A DNA stretch of 7,635 nucleotides from Planctomycetota bacterium (GTDB lineage: Bacteria > Planctomycetota > Planctomycetia > Pirellulales > Thermoguttaceae), in the NCBI GenBank assembly GCA_021784975.1, contig JAJYGU010000102.1:1-7635 (forward strand). Direction: 5' to 3'. Below, in pieces: positions 1 through 5,977 of the stretch. A program made the position numbers and the translations under genes. A model generated the notes under the pieces. That model saw only the letters and a program-made list of their open reading frames with translations, was not told the DNA's origin and searched no databases. The first letter of the stretch is position 1. Each line of letters opens with the position of its first letter.

Positions 1-18
1 AACCTCTGAGACCTACCG

Positions 19-1299
19 CTACCAGCAGCAGCGTCCCAACCGGCCCCGGCATCCCCAGCCGCAGCTTTCGCAGCAGGTGTTGCAGCAGGTCTGCACCGGG
101 ACTTGCTTGGGCACCATGTGGCAGACCTGAACCGAGACTTCTTTCTCCACGCTGTGCGGGACCATCACCGTGTACTGCTCCGTCTTCTGCTCGGAGACGT
201 TCCGATAATTGACCACCTGCTCGGTGCAGGTCCGCTTTTCGGGGACGCACTCGGTATACTGGACTTCGCGGGTCCGGTTCTCCAAGCTGCACTCGGTCAC
301 CGGGATCGTTCGCGTTCGCGTCTCCGTGCGGTATTCGCAGAGCCTTTCCGTACAGGTCCGAGTCTGGTTCTCGTACGAGCACACCTGGACGGTCTGCGTG
401 CGGGTTTCCGGATGGCAGACGGTGACGCAGTATTGGTAGGGCTGCTCGGTCACCTGCTGCTTCATCACCGTCACCTGGACCTGTTCTTGCACCGGCTTGG
501 GCACCCAGACTGCCGGGCAGCAAGCCGAAGCGCAACACGTCGTCCGGCCGCAACAGCCTCCGGCTGCGCAACCGCTATTGCAGGCCCCGCCGCAACTTGC
601 TCCGCACGCTGAACTGCCGCAACTTGCTCCGCACGCTGAACCGCCGCAACTTGCTCCGCACGCTGAACCGCCGCAGGCGCAAGTGGTCGGCGCCGGCTGC
701 TCCCAATGCCCGCGATCGACGCATCTCGTCCGCGTCTCCGAGACCGGAACGCACTGCACGACTTGCCGGGTGGCTTGCCGGGTTTCGGTGTGCGGCACCA
801 TCACCGTATACTGTTGTTGTTGTTCCTTGTACACCGGCACGCAGACCGTGTAGGTGCGCTGCACGTTGCGATAGGTCGGCACGCACACCTGGTACTGCTG
901 GGTCACGTTGCGTACCACCGGAACCGACACGGTGTAGGTCTCGGTACGGGTCCGGGTTTGCGGCACCATCACCGTGTACTCCCGTTGCACGTTAGACGTC
1001 TCGGCCACGCAACGGGTGACCGTATAAGTGCGCTGGCGGGTTTCCGGCGCGCACTCGGTGGTCATAACCTTTCGCATTTCGGTGGCCCACTCGGGGACCA
1101 TGATGGTCTGGGTGGCGCAAGTTCCGCACGCCTGCCCACACGTGCCGCCCGGCTGGCAACAACTGCCAGCTTGCTGTCCGCAAGCCGCGGCACCCTGACT
1201 GCATGCGCCGCCGCAGCAGGCATCGGCCGCCAACAGAACGGTGGCGCCTAACGAGGCTACTGCCAGCGTGAGCCAGAAAACTGCTTTGTTCGCCAACAT
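19..1299 (-). CDS. Secreted cysteine-rich YTV-repeat protein (putative cell-wall protein)
   Basis: Predicted exported structural protein of 426 residues. Residues 1-27 form a signal peptide: Lys5, a hydrophobic core from about 7 to 25, and an ADA cleavage-type site before Cys28; there is no lipobox. I count 48 cysteines (about 11%). The layout is a Cys cluster (28-61), repeat block 1 (66-195), a Cys/Gly/Ala/Ser cluster (207-261, 16 Cys), repeat block 2 (262-404) and a terminal cluster (405-425). Block 1 repeats YTV-x-VP: Tyr108, 122, 136, 150 and 164 are exactly 14 residues apart. Block 2 keeps Cys in that register at 307, 321, 337 and 351. YTV repeats (Pfam YTV family) are known from planctomycetes and linked to their proteinaceous, disulfide-rich wall; a wall role here is inference. 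No enzymatic motif is visible. The start is supported by AAGGAGGG six bases upstream. It is transcribed alone, 340 bases after the transketolase stop. Expression level and partners are unknown. Confidence 0.85.
   Translation of the reverse strand: MLANKAVFWLTLAVASLGATVLLAADACCGGACSQGAAACGQQAGSCCQPGGTCGQACGTCATQTIMVPEWATEMRKVMTTECAPETRQRTYTVTRCVAETSNVQREYTVMVPQTRTRTETYTVSVPVVRNVTQQYQVCVPTYRNVQRTYTVCVPVYKEQQQQYTVMVPHTETRQATRQVVQCVPVSETRTRCVDRGHWEQPAPTTCACGGSACGASCGGSACGASCGSSACGASCGGACNSGCAAGGCCGRTTCCASACCPAVWVPKPVQEQVQVTVMKQQVTEQPYQYCVTVCHPETRTQTVQVCSYENQTRTCTERLCEYRTETRTRTIPVTECSLENRTREVQYTECVPEKRTCTEQVVNYRNVSEQKTEQYTVMVPHSVEKEVSVQVCHMVPKQVPVQTCCNTCCESCGWGCRGRLGRCCW
594..674 (-). repeat. Three in-frame tandem copies of a 27-bp unit inside the YTV-protein gene
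   Basis: Plus-strand units at 594-620, 621-647 and 648-674 are contiguous. The second and third are identical; the first differs by one base (T for C at 615). On the coding strand they encode the nonapeptide CGGSACGAS and its variant CGSSACGAS, within the central cysteine cluster (about residues 210-236). The single difference changes Gly to Ser. The unit is a multiple of three, so gain or loss of copies would alter the number of cysteine pairs without breaking the frame. Confidence 0.9.
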
Positions 1300-1305
1300 T
1301 CTCGA

Positions 1306-1313
1306 CCCTCCTT
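1306..1313 (-). promoter_or_regulatory. Strong Shine-Dalgarno site of the YTV-protein gene
   Basis: The minus strand reads AAGGAGGG, six bases before the ATG at 1299. This is close to the full anti-SD complement, much better than the sites in front of the glycosylase and rarA in this window, and it fixes the start. It suggests efficient translation, as expected of an abundant envelope protein (inference). Confidence 0.85.
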
Positions 1314-1340
1314 AGAAAGGAACCGTGCAACCGACACAAA

Positions 1341-1357
1341 TTGCGGAAACTCCGCAA
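1341..1357. repeat. Perfect inverted repeat in the leader of the YTV-protein gene
   Basis: TTGCGGA (1341-1347), the loop AAC and TCCGCAA (1351-1357) form a perfect 7-bp stem with a 3-base loop. It lies between the candidate -10 box and the Shine-Dalgarno site, so it would be in the 5' untranslated RNA. It could be an mRNA-stabilising hairpin or a small operator; the sequence alone does not decide. Confidence 0.6.
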
Positions 1358-1367
1358 CGACGCAATC

Positions 1368-1395
1368 ATATTATGCACGCGTCGTCCAAAGGCAA
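1368..1395 (-). promoter_or_regulatory. Candidate promoter of the YTV-protein gene
   Basis: On the minus strand TTGCCT (1390-1395) is followed after 16 bases by TAATAT (1368-1373). Each box matches the sigma70 consensus at 4 of 6 positions. The AT-rich patch around 1366-1375 stands out in this GC-rich intergenic region and would give a leader of roughly 60 bases. A CATAAT in another register (1370-1375) has no good -35 partner. Moderate to weak call. Confidence 0.4.
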
Positions 1396-1459
1396 TCGGC
1401 TGCCACAGTGAACCTGCGGCGAGCGGGCAGAGAGCACTCGGATTTTCCTGGTGCCTGAT

Positions 1460-1497
1460 TAGGGACTTTTCGCCCTTCGATTTGGGCTGATTCCCTA
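1460..1497. repeat. Interrupted inverted repeat, possible structured RNA element
   Basis: TAGGGA (1460-1465) pairs with TCCCTA (1492-1497). Inside, GCCC (1472-1475) pairs with GGGC (1484-1487), leaving an asymmetric internal loop and an 8-base apical loop. The direct repeat CTGATT (1455-1460 and 1487-1492) flanks the arms. It lies between the TRSVSE repeat and the YTV-protein promoter. It could be a transcription-end structure for the upstream transketolase, a degenerate dispersed repeat or chance. No T-run follows on either strand. Confidence 0.35.
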
Positions 1498-1582
1498 CAT
1501 TGCTTGCGGACGCCGGAACGTCGCATCGAGCTGGCACGGATTATTGACGCCGCCGGATGTGCCCCGCGCAGGATGTACTATT

Positions 1583-1643
1583 GCAACCCGAAGCGTAAGC
1601 GAGGCTAAGTTTTGTGGCCGACCTCGCTCACGCTTCGGGTTAC
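1583..1643. repeat. Planctomycete-type TRSVSE inverted repeat overlapping the transketolase stop
   Basis: Left arm 1583-1604 and right arm 1622-1643 are 22 bases each and complementary at 20 of 22 positions, with a 17-base loop. The core is AACCCGAAGCGTRAGCGAGG. Translated in the right frame the arm reads TRSVSE; on the other strand it reads NPKRERG. I recall both peptides as recurrent spurious ORF fragments in planctomycete genomes, which marks a dispersed noncoding element. The right arm contains the TAA stop of the transketolase gene (1640-1642), so the transcript would fold into a long hairpin at its stop codon. Possible roles are transcript 3'-end stabilisation or termination, as for enterobacterial REP elements; this is inference. 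Confidence 0.75.
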
Positions 1644-3697
1644 GATTTTCCCAAGAGCCGCCTGGCTTCGGCCACAACATTCTCGACCGTAAAGCCAAAG
1701 TGCCTCAGCAACACGCCTACCGGGGCCGAGGCGCCGTAGCCGCACATCCCCAGAAATCCGCCGCAACGGCCAATGTACTTCTCCCAGCCCTGCTTGACAC
1801 CCAGTTCCACGGCCATCCGGCGGGTCACATAGGGCGGGAGCACCGCCTCGCGATATTCGGCCGGTTGGTCGTCGAAAAGCCTCCAGCAAGGCAGGCTCAC
1901 CACCCGCGCCTTCACGCCTTCGGCAGCCAGCTTCTCGAAGGCCCCGAGACACAACGACACCTCGCTGCCGGTGCCGATGAGGATCATTTCCGGTTTGCCG
2001 TCGGCCGTGTCGGCCAACACATACCCGCCGCGGTGCACGCCGGACGCGGCCGCATATTTCCCGCGGTCGATGGTAGGCAGGTTTTGACGGGTGAGGATCA
2101 GCGCTGCGGGCTGCGTCTTCAATTGCAAAACCAGCTTGTAGGCCTCGGCCACCTCGTTGGCGTCGGCGGGCCGAATCACCAGCAGATTTGGGATTGCCCG
2201 CAGGGCCGCCAGATGCTCGATCGGCTCGTGCGTCGGGCCGTCCTCGCCTACGCCGATCGAATCATGGGTGAAGACGTAGAAGACCGGCAGTCCCATCAGG
2301 GCCGCCAGGCGGATCGAGGGCCGCATGTAATCGGTGAACACGAAGAAGGTGGCGCCAAAGGCCCTCAATCCGCTGAGGACCAGTCCGTTGCAGATTGCCC
2401 CCATGGCGTGCTCGCGGATGCCAAAATGGAAGTTTCGTCCGCCGAACTGCCCGGCCTCGAAATCGCCGGCCGCATCGAAGGCCAGCCGCGAGTTGTTCGA
2501 GGGGGCCAAATCGGCCGAGCCGCCCACCAGCCAGGGGATGCGCTTGGCGACCTGGTTGAGCACCTTGCCCGACGATACGCGACTGGCCATTCCTTTTGGA
2601 TCGGCGGGGAAGGGCTGGATATCGGCCTCCCAGTTTTCGGGCAGTTCGTGGCGCTCGATCTGGTCAAGCTGTTCGGCCAGGTCCGGATGCTGGGCCCGAT
2701 AGTTGGCCAAAAGCTCCCGCCACTGGGCATACAGGGTCGCCCCGCGCACCCCAATGCCATCGTGGAAATGTGCTTTCACTTCCTCCGGCACGAGGAACTT
2801 GGCGTCCTCCGGCCAACCGTAGGCGGCCTTGGTCAAGCGGACTTCCTCTTCGCCCAGCGGCGCGCCGTGCGCCCCGTGGGTGTTGGCTTTGTGGGGCGCG
2901 CCCCAGGCGATCACGCTGCGGACAATGACGAGCGTGGGCCGATCCTGGGTTTGGTGGAACTGGCCGATGGCCCGACGCAAGGCGGCAAGATCATTGACAT
3001 CCTCGACCTTGATCACGTTCCAGCCGTAGCCGGCGAAGCGGGTGGCCACGTCCTCACTGAAGCTGAGCGGAGTGCCCCCTTCGATGGTGATGTGGTTGTT
3101 GTCGTAGATCCAACACAGGTTCGAGAGCTTCAAATGCGCGGCCAACGAGGCCGCTTCGCCGCCCAAACCCTCCATCAGGTCGCCGTCGCTGCAGAGGGCA
3201 TACACGCGGAAATCGAACAGATCGAAGCCGGGCCGATTGTAGTGGGCGGCCAACCAGCGCGAGGCGATGGCCATGCCCACGCTGTTGCCGATACCCTGTC
3301 CGAGCGGGCCGGTGGTGGTTTCCACGCCGCTGGTATGGCCATGTTCGGGATGGCCGGGGCAGCGGCTGTGCAGTTGGCGGAACTGGCGGAGCGATTCCAG
3401 CGGGACCGCCAACTCGTCGCCAGGCCGGCCGTGGCCGTCGAGCTGTTTGACGCCGGCCAAGTGCAGCACCGAGTAGAGCAACATCGAGGCATGCCCGCAG
3501 GAAAGCACGAACCGGTCGCGGTTCGGCCAGGCCGGCTGGGCGGGATCGTAGCGGAGCACCTCGTTGAACAAGACGTAGGCCGCCGGAGCCAAGGCCATGG
3601 GCGTGCCCGGATGCCCGCTGTTGGCCGCCTGAACAGCGTCCATCGCCAGGGTGCGGATGGTGTTGATGGCCAGGGTTTCGATGGATTTTTCGGGCAT
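1640..3697 (-). CDS. tkt: Transketolase
   Basis: Thiamine-diphosphate enzyme moving two-carbon ketol units between sugar phosphates in the non-oxidative pentose phosphate pathway; cytosolic. It has 685 residues, full length for the family. Visible signatures are SGHPGTP (27-33), the GHAS histidine (His69), GPLGQG (130-135), the diphosphate/metal motif from Asp171 to Asn201 (SDGDLMEG to YDNNHITIEG), APHKANTHGAHGAPLG (267-282), the catalytic glutamate Glu429 in FGIREHAMG, and THDSIGVGEDGPTHEPIEHL (477-496). The Gly of the usual GDG triplet is Ser170; the Asp and second Gly remain. The frame is open for 50 more codons upstream, but those are Arg/Pro-rich and nonhomologous, and would cross the promoter. 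ATG at 3697 has AGGA five bases upstream and begins the conserved MPEKSIETLAINTIRTLAMD. It lies 220 bases after rarA with its own promoter. Its stop codon sits in a TRSVSE repeat arm. Confidence 0.96.
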   Translation of the reverse strand: MPEKSIETLAINTIRTLAMDAVQAANSGHPGTPMALAPAAYVLFNEVLRYDPAQPAWPNRDRFVLSCGHASMLLYSVLHLAGVKQLDGHGRPGDELAVPLESLRQFRQLHSRCPGHPEHGHTSGVETTTGPLGQGIGNSVGMAIASRWLAAHYNRPGFDLFDFRVYALCSDGDLMEGLGGEAASLAAHLKLSNLCWIYDNNHITIEGGTPLSFSEDVATRFAGYGWNVIKVEDVNDLAALRRAIGQFHQTQDRPTLVIVRSVIAWGAPHKANTHGAHGAPLGEEEVRLTKAAYGWPEDAKFLVPEEVKAHFHDGIGVRGATLYAQWRELLANYRAQHPDLAEQLDQIERHELPENWEADIQPFPADPKGMASRVSSGKVLNQVAKRIPWLVGGSADLAPSNNSRLAFDAAGDFEAGQFGGRNFHFGIREHAMGAICNGLVLSGLRAFGATFFVFTDYMRPSIRLAALMGLPVFYVFTHDSIGVGEDGPTHEPIEHLAALRAIPNLLVIRPADANEVAEAYKLVLQLKTQPAALILTRQNLPTIDRGKYAAASGVHRGGYVLADTADGKPEMILIGTGSEVSLCLGAFEKLAAEGVKARVVSLPCWRLFDDQPAEYREAVLPPYVTRRMAVELGVKQGWEKYIGRCGGFLGMCGYGASAPVGVLLRHFGFTVENVVAEARRLLGKS

Positions 3698-3741
3698 GGC
3701 GGTCCTGCGGTCTTGGAATCGAACATGAAATGGTTTTCTAG

Positions 3742-3771
3742 AGTGTAGCGGGAGGGCGGGGGAGTCGTCAA
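3742..3771 (-). promoter_or_regulatory. Sigma70-like promoter of the transketolase gene
   Basis: On the minus strand TTGACG (3766-3771, 5 of 6 consensus) is followed after 18 bases by TACACT (3742-3747, 4 of 6). Transcription would begin near 3735, giving a leader of about 38 bases that contains the AGGA ribosome site at 3703-3706. It supports independent expression of transketolase rather than only readthrough from rarA. Confidence 0.55.
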
Positions 3772-3824
3772 CGCAGGCGCGGGCTGGGCAACACGAGGGG
3801 CGGAGGACGCGGGCGCGAATCGTT

Positions 3825-3845
3825 CGTCGCATAGCGACGTGTCGC
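3825..3845. repeat. Small hairpin cluster downstream of rarA
   Basis: CGTCGC (3825-3830), ATA and GCGACG (3834-3839) form a 6-bp stem with a 3-base loop. The right arm can alternatively pair with GTCGC at 3841-3845. It lies in the 220-base gap between rarA and tkt, about 75 bases past the rarA stop. It could slow or end rarA transcription, but no T-run follows on the minus strand, so an intrinsic terminator is not supported. Confidence 0.4.
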
Positions 3846-3917
3846 AAACCCCTCCTCGCCGTCGCTTATGTAACGGTGTCACTCGACGGCCGCTAGATCG
3901 TTGACTTCGGCCGTGCG

Positions 3918-5288
3918 TCACGTGCCGATATCGCCCTCTTCGGCCGTTCCCCGCCCCTCACCCCCCGTTGCCCGCCCCTCGCCCCTCAGCTTCGCTCGAA
4001 TGGCCTTCAGCCGCTCGGCCAGTTCCCGCTCGAAGCCGCGATCGGTGGGGCGGTAGTATTCACGTTCGACCCCGAGATAGTCTTGGGCGGCGATTGCGTC
4101 GGGCTCATTGTGGGCATACTGGTAGCCCTCGCCGTGGCCGAGCCGTTTTGCGCCGCCGTAATGCGAATCCCGGAGATGGACCGGCACCGGCAGGATGCGG
4201 CCCTCGCGAACGTCACTGCGGGCCTCGCCGATGCCAATGGTGGCCGCATTCGACTTCGCTGCGCAGGCCAAATACGTGACCGCTTGGGCCAAGGTCAACT
4301 GGCATTCCGGCAGGCCGACCAGCTCGCAGGCGTGGGCGGCGGCCACCGCCAGCGGCAAGGCCGCCGGGTCGGCGTTGCCCACATCCTCGCTGGCCAGGAT
4401 CACCAGCCGCCGGGCAAGAAAGCGGACGTCTTCGCCGCCTTCGAGCATCCGCGCCAGCCAGTAGAGGGCCGCGTCGGGATCGCTGCCACGAACGCTTTTG
4501 ATCAGCGCGCTAATGGAATCGTAGTGCGCATCGCCGCAACGATCGTATTGCACCGCCTTTCGCTGCACCGATTCCTCGGCCAATTGGCGGGTAAACTCCA
4601 CCGGCGACTGGCCGCTGGAGAGCGTGCCGACCTCTAGGGCCGAGAGCGCCCGGCGGGCGTCGCCGTCGCTCACCTCGGCTAGGAACTCCAGCGCGTCCTC
4701 GTGCAGATGGATCTTCCGCCGGCCCAGACCTCGCTCCGGATCGGTTACGGCGCGGCGGATCAACGTTTGGAGGTCGGCGTTGGAGAGCGGCTCGAACTGG
4801 AACACGCGGCTGCGGCTGACCAGTGCGCTGTTGATGGTAAAAAACGGGTTCTCGGTGGTGGCGCCAACGAGAATCACCACCCCCTCTTCGACATCGGGCA
4901 ACAACACATCCTGCTGCGCTTTGTTGAAGCGGTGGATTTCGTCGACGAACAAGAGCGTCCGTTGGCCGGAGGCCGAAAGCCGGTCGTAGGCGGCCGCCAG
5001 AATCTCCCGCAACTCCTTGACGCCGCTGGTCACCGCGCTGATCTGCTGAAACTGGCTGCGGGTGGCGTTGGCCAGGAGCCGGGCGAGGGTCGTCTTGCCC
5101 GTGCCCGGCGGACCGCAAAAAATCACCGAACCGAGACGATCGGCGGCCAGCAAGCGGCGGAGCAGTTTTCCTTCGCCCAAGAAGTGCCGCTGCCCGACGA
5201 ACTCGTCGAGCGTCCGCGGTCGCATTCGGGCCGCCAACGGCTGGGCTTCGCGCCGGTTCTGCGATTCATGGGCTTCGAACAGCGACAT
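3918..5288 (-). CDS. rarA: Replication-associated recombination protein A (RarA/MgsA, AAA+ ATPase)
   Basis: Cytosolic, DNA-associated AAA+ ATPase of the RarA/MgsA/WRNIP1 family, related to clamp-loader subunits, acting at stalled or gapped replication forks. It has 456 residues, about the usual length. Motifs in order: RMRPRTLDEFVGQ (21-33), Walker A GPPGTGKT (59-66), Walker B LFVDE (113-117) followed by IHRFNKAQQD, sensor 1 ATTENPFF (143-150), SRSR (158-161) as probable arginine-finger region, and sensor 2 GDARRAL (209-215). The C-terminal MgsA_C oligomerisation domain follows (about 255-430, including RRLVILASEDVGNADP and YAHNEPDA). The last 20 or so residues are a Gly/Glu/Arg-rich tail encoded by a G-run tract and are not part of the conserved fold. 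The ATG lies 10 bases after the glycosylase stop. A GGTGA overlapping that stop may be the ribosome site, so translation is probably coupled. Confidence 0.95.
   Translation of the reverse strand: MSLFEAHESQNRREAQPLAARMRPRTLDEFVGQRHFLGEGKLLRRLLAADRLGSVIFCGPPGTGKTTLARLLANATRSQFQQISAVTSGVKELREILAAAYDRLSASGQRTLLFVDEIHRFNKAQQDVLLPDVEEGVVILVGATTENPFFTINSALVSRSRVFQFEPLSNADLQTLIRRAVTDPERGLGRRKIHLHEDALEFLAEVSDGDARRALSALEVGTLSSGQSPVEFTRQLAEESVQRKAVQYDRCGDAHYDSISALIKSVRGSDPDAALYWLARMLEGGEDVRFLARRLVILASEDVGNADPAALPLAVAAAHACELVGLPECQLTLAQAVTYLACAAKSNAATIGIGEARSDVREGRILPVPVHLRDSHYGGAKRLGHGEGYQYAHNEPDAIAAQDYLGVEREYYRPTDRGFERELAERLKAIRAKLRGEGRATGGEGRGTAEEGDIGT
3949..3985 (-). repeat. Dense G-run tract at the 3' end of rarA (potential G-quadruplex)
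   Basis: Read on the minus (coding) strand there are six guanine runs of 4, 4, 3, 6, 4 and 4 bases, separated by 3, 1, 4, 3 and 1 bases. This satisfies the usual G3+N1-7 pattern several times over. It encodes the Gly/Arg/Glu-rich tail of RarA (about residues 434-447). Because it is on the coding strand, both the non-template DNA and the mRNA could fold. The GAGGGGC-like unit is repeated, suggesting a short-repeat expansion. Confidence 0.7.
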
Positions 5289-5298
5289 GGTGGTTGGT

Positions 5299-5970
5299 TC
5301 ACCCTTCGGCGCTCAATGGCCCGCCGCGGGGGAGCAACTCGCGCAACGGGCACTCGGCGCACCTGGAGCCCGTCTTGCGGCAGTAGTCTTTGCCGACCCG
5401 CACCAGCAGGGCATGGAACTCGTTGTACTGCTGCACGTCGCGCGGCAAGGCGCTCTCCACATACTCTTGGATTTCATGGTAGTCGGCGGCAAAATCGATC
5501 CAGCCGTGCCGCGAGAAGACACGGTGCGTGTAGGCGTCCACCACGAAGCTCGGCAGGCCGCCGGCGTAGAGCAGGATCGAGTCGGCGGTCTCGGGACCAA
5601 TTCCGTTGAGCGCCAGCAACTGCCGGCGAAGTTCCGCCAGCTCGGTGGCGAACATGGCCTCCAACGAGCCGCCGTAACGCTCGACGACGAATCCCACCAG
5701 GCTTCGCAGGCGTCGGGCTTTGACGCGGAAGTAGCCGGCCGGCCGGATTAGCTCTTCGAGTTCTTCGACCGGCACGGCGTAGAGGGGCTGCGGCTCCAAA
5801 AGGTCTGCCTGGCGAAGGTTGTGGATTGCCCGCTCGACGTTCCGCCAACTGGTGTTTTGCGTCAGCACCGCGCCGACCATGACCTCGAAGGGCGATTGGC
5901 CGGGCCACCATTGTTGGGGACCAAAGGCCTCGAACAGCCGCCGGTAGGCTTCGGAAAGGGTAGAAGGCAT
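5299..5970 (-). CDS. Endonuclease III-related DNA glycosylase (COG2231/MagIII-like)
   Basis: Probable monofunctional base-excision DNA glycosylase of the HhH-GPD superfamily, 223 residues. WWPGQSPFEVMVGAVLTQNT (21-40) and LIRPAGYFRVKARRL (74-88) are typical of the endonuclease III-related COG2231 group, which includes Helicobacter MagIII, a 3-methyladenine glycosylase. The helix-hairpin-helix is LNGIGPETAD (121-130) and the catalytic aspartate is Asp145 in FVVDAYTHR. The position of the endonuclease III Schiff-base lysine is Glu127, arguing against lyase activity. The C-terminus has Cys197, Cys204 and Cys207 in the C-x6-C-x2-C spacing of the 4Fe-4S loop, but Leu213 replaces the fourth cysteine. 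The frame is open to 6144, but the extension overlaps the divergent protease gene; ATG 5970 begins the conserved domain. It has no Shine-Dalgarno site and lies 7 bases after a -10 box. It is first in an operon with rarA. The substrate is unproven; alkylated purines are the family-based guess. Confidence 0.88.
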   Translation of the reverse strand: MPSTLSEAYRRLFEAFGPQQWWPGQSPFEVMVGAVLTQNTSWRNVERAIHNLRQADLLEPQPLYAVPVEELEELIRPAGYFRVKARRLRSLVGFVVERYGGSLEAMFATELAELRRQLLALNGIGPETADSILLYAGGLPSFVVDAYTHRVFSRHGWIDFAADYHEIQEYVESALPRDVQQYNEFHALLVRVGKDYCRKTGSRCAECPLRELLPRGGPLSAEG

Positions 5971-5977
5971 GATTAGT

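Larger units (their letters stand above)
1300..1639. other. Gene-free intergenic region between the transketolase and YTV-protein genes
   Basis: This stretch of 340 bases holds the leader and candidate promoter of the YTV-protein gene, a short hairpin at 1341-1357, a longer interrupted inverted repeat at 1460-1497 and most of the TRSVSE inverted repeat (1583-1643). Reading frames crossing it are short, share no recognisable family and mostly translate the repeat itself. I see no tRNA or other recognisable RNA gene. No canonical stem followed by a T-run marks the end of the transketolase transcript. Confidence 0.6.

Noticed and set aside
594..674. CRISPR-like array
   Set aside because: The 27-bp units are directly adjacent with no spacers and lie in frame within a coding region.
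103..1251. Several plus-strand open frames opposite the YTV-protein gene
   Set aside because: They are complements of the repeats. The minus-strand frame has a signal peptide, repeat periodicity and a strong ribosome site, which the others lack.
1495..1698. Short frame containing NPKRERG, and a neighbour containing TRSVSE
   Set aside because: These are translations of the inverted repeat and occur widely as spurious ORFs in planctomycetes; they are not genes.
1544..3748. Open frame of 734 codons on the plus strand, opposite the transketolase gene
   Set aside because: It mirrors a fully conserved transketolase. The translation has no recognisable domain and is rich in His, Gly, Arg and Gln, as expected of the antisense of a high-GC gene.
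3825..3845. Intrinsic terminator after rarA
   Set aside because: The stem is short and is not followed by a T-run on the minus strand, so it is recorded only as a hairpin.
3698..3847. Upstream extension of transketolase by 50 residues
   Set aside because: The extension is Arg/Pro/Cys-rich and nonhomologous, and it would cover the TTGACG-18-TACACT promoter. ATG 3697 has a ribosome site and starts the conserved domain.
4701..5609. Open frame of 302 codons on the plus strand across rarA and the glycosylase
   Set aside because: It spans two genes with intact motifs on the other strand, ends in Arg/Ser/Ala-rich low-complexity sequence and has no family resemblance.
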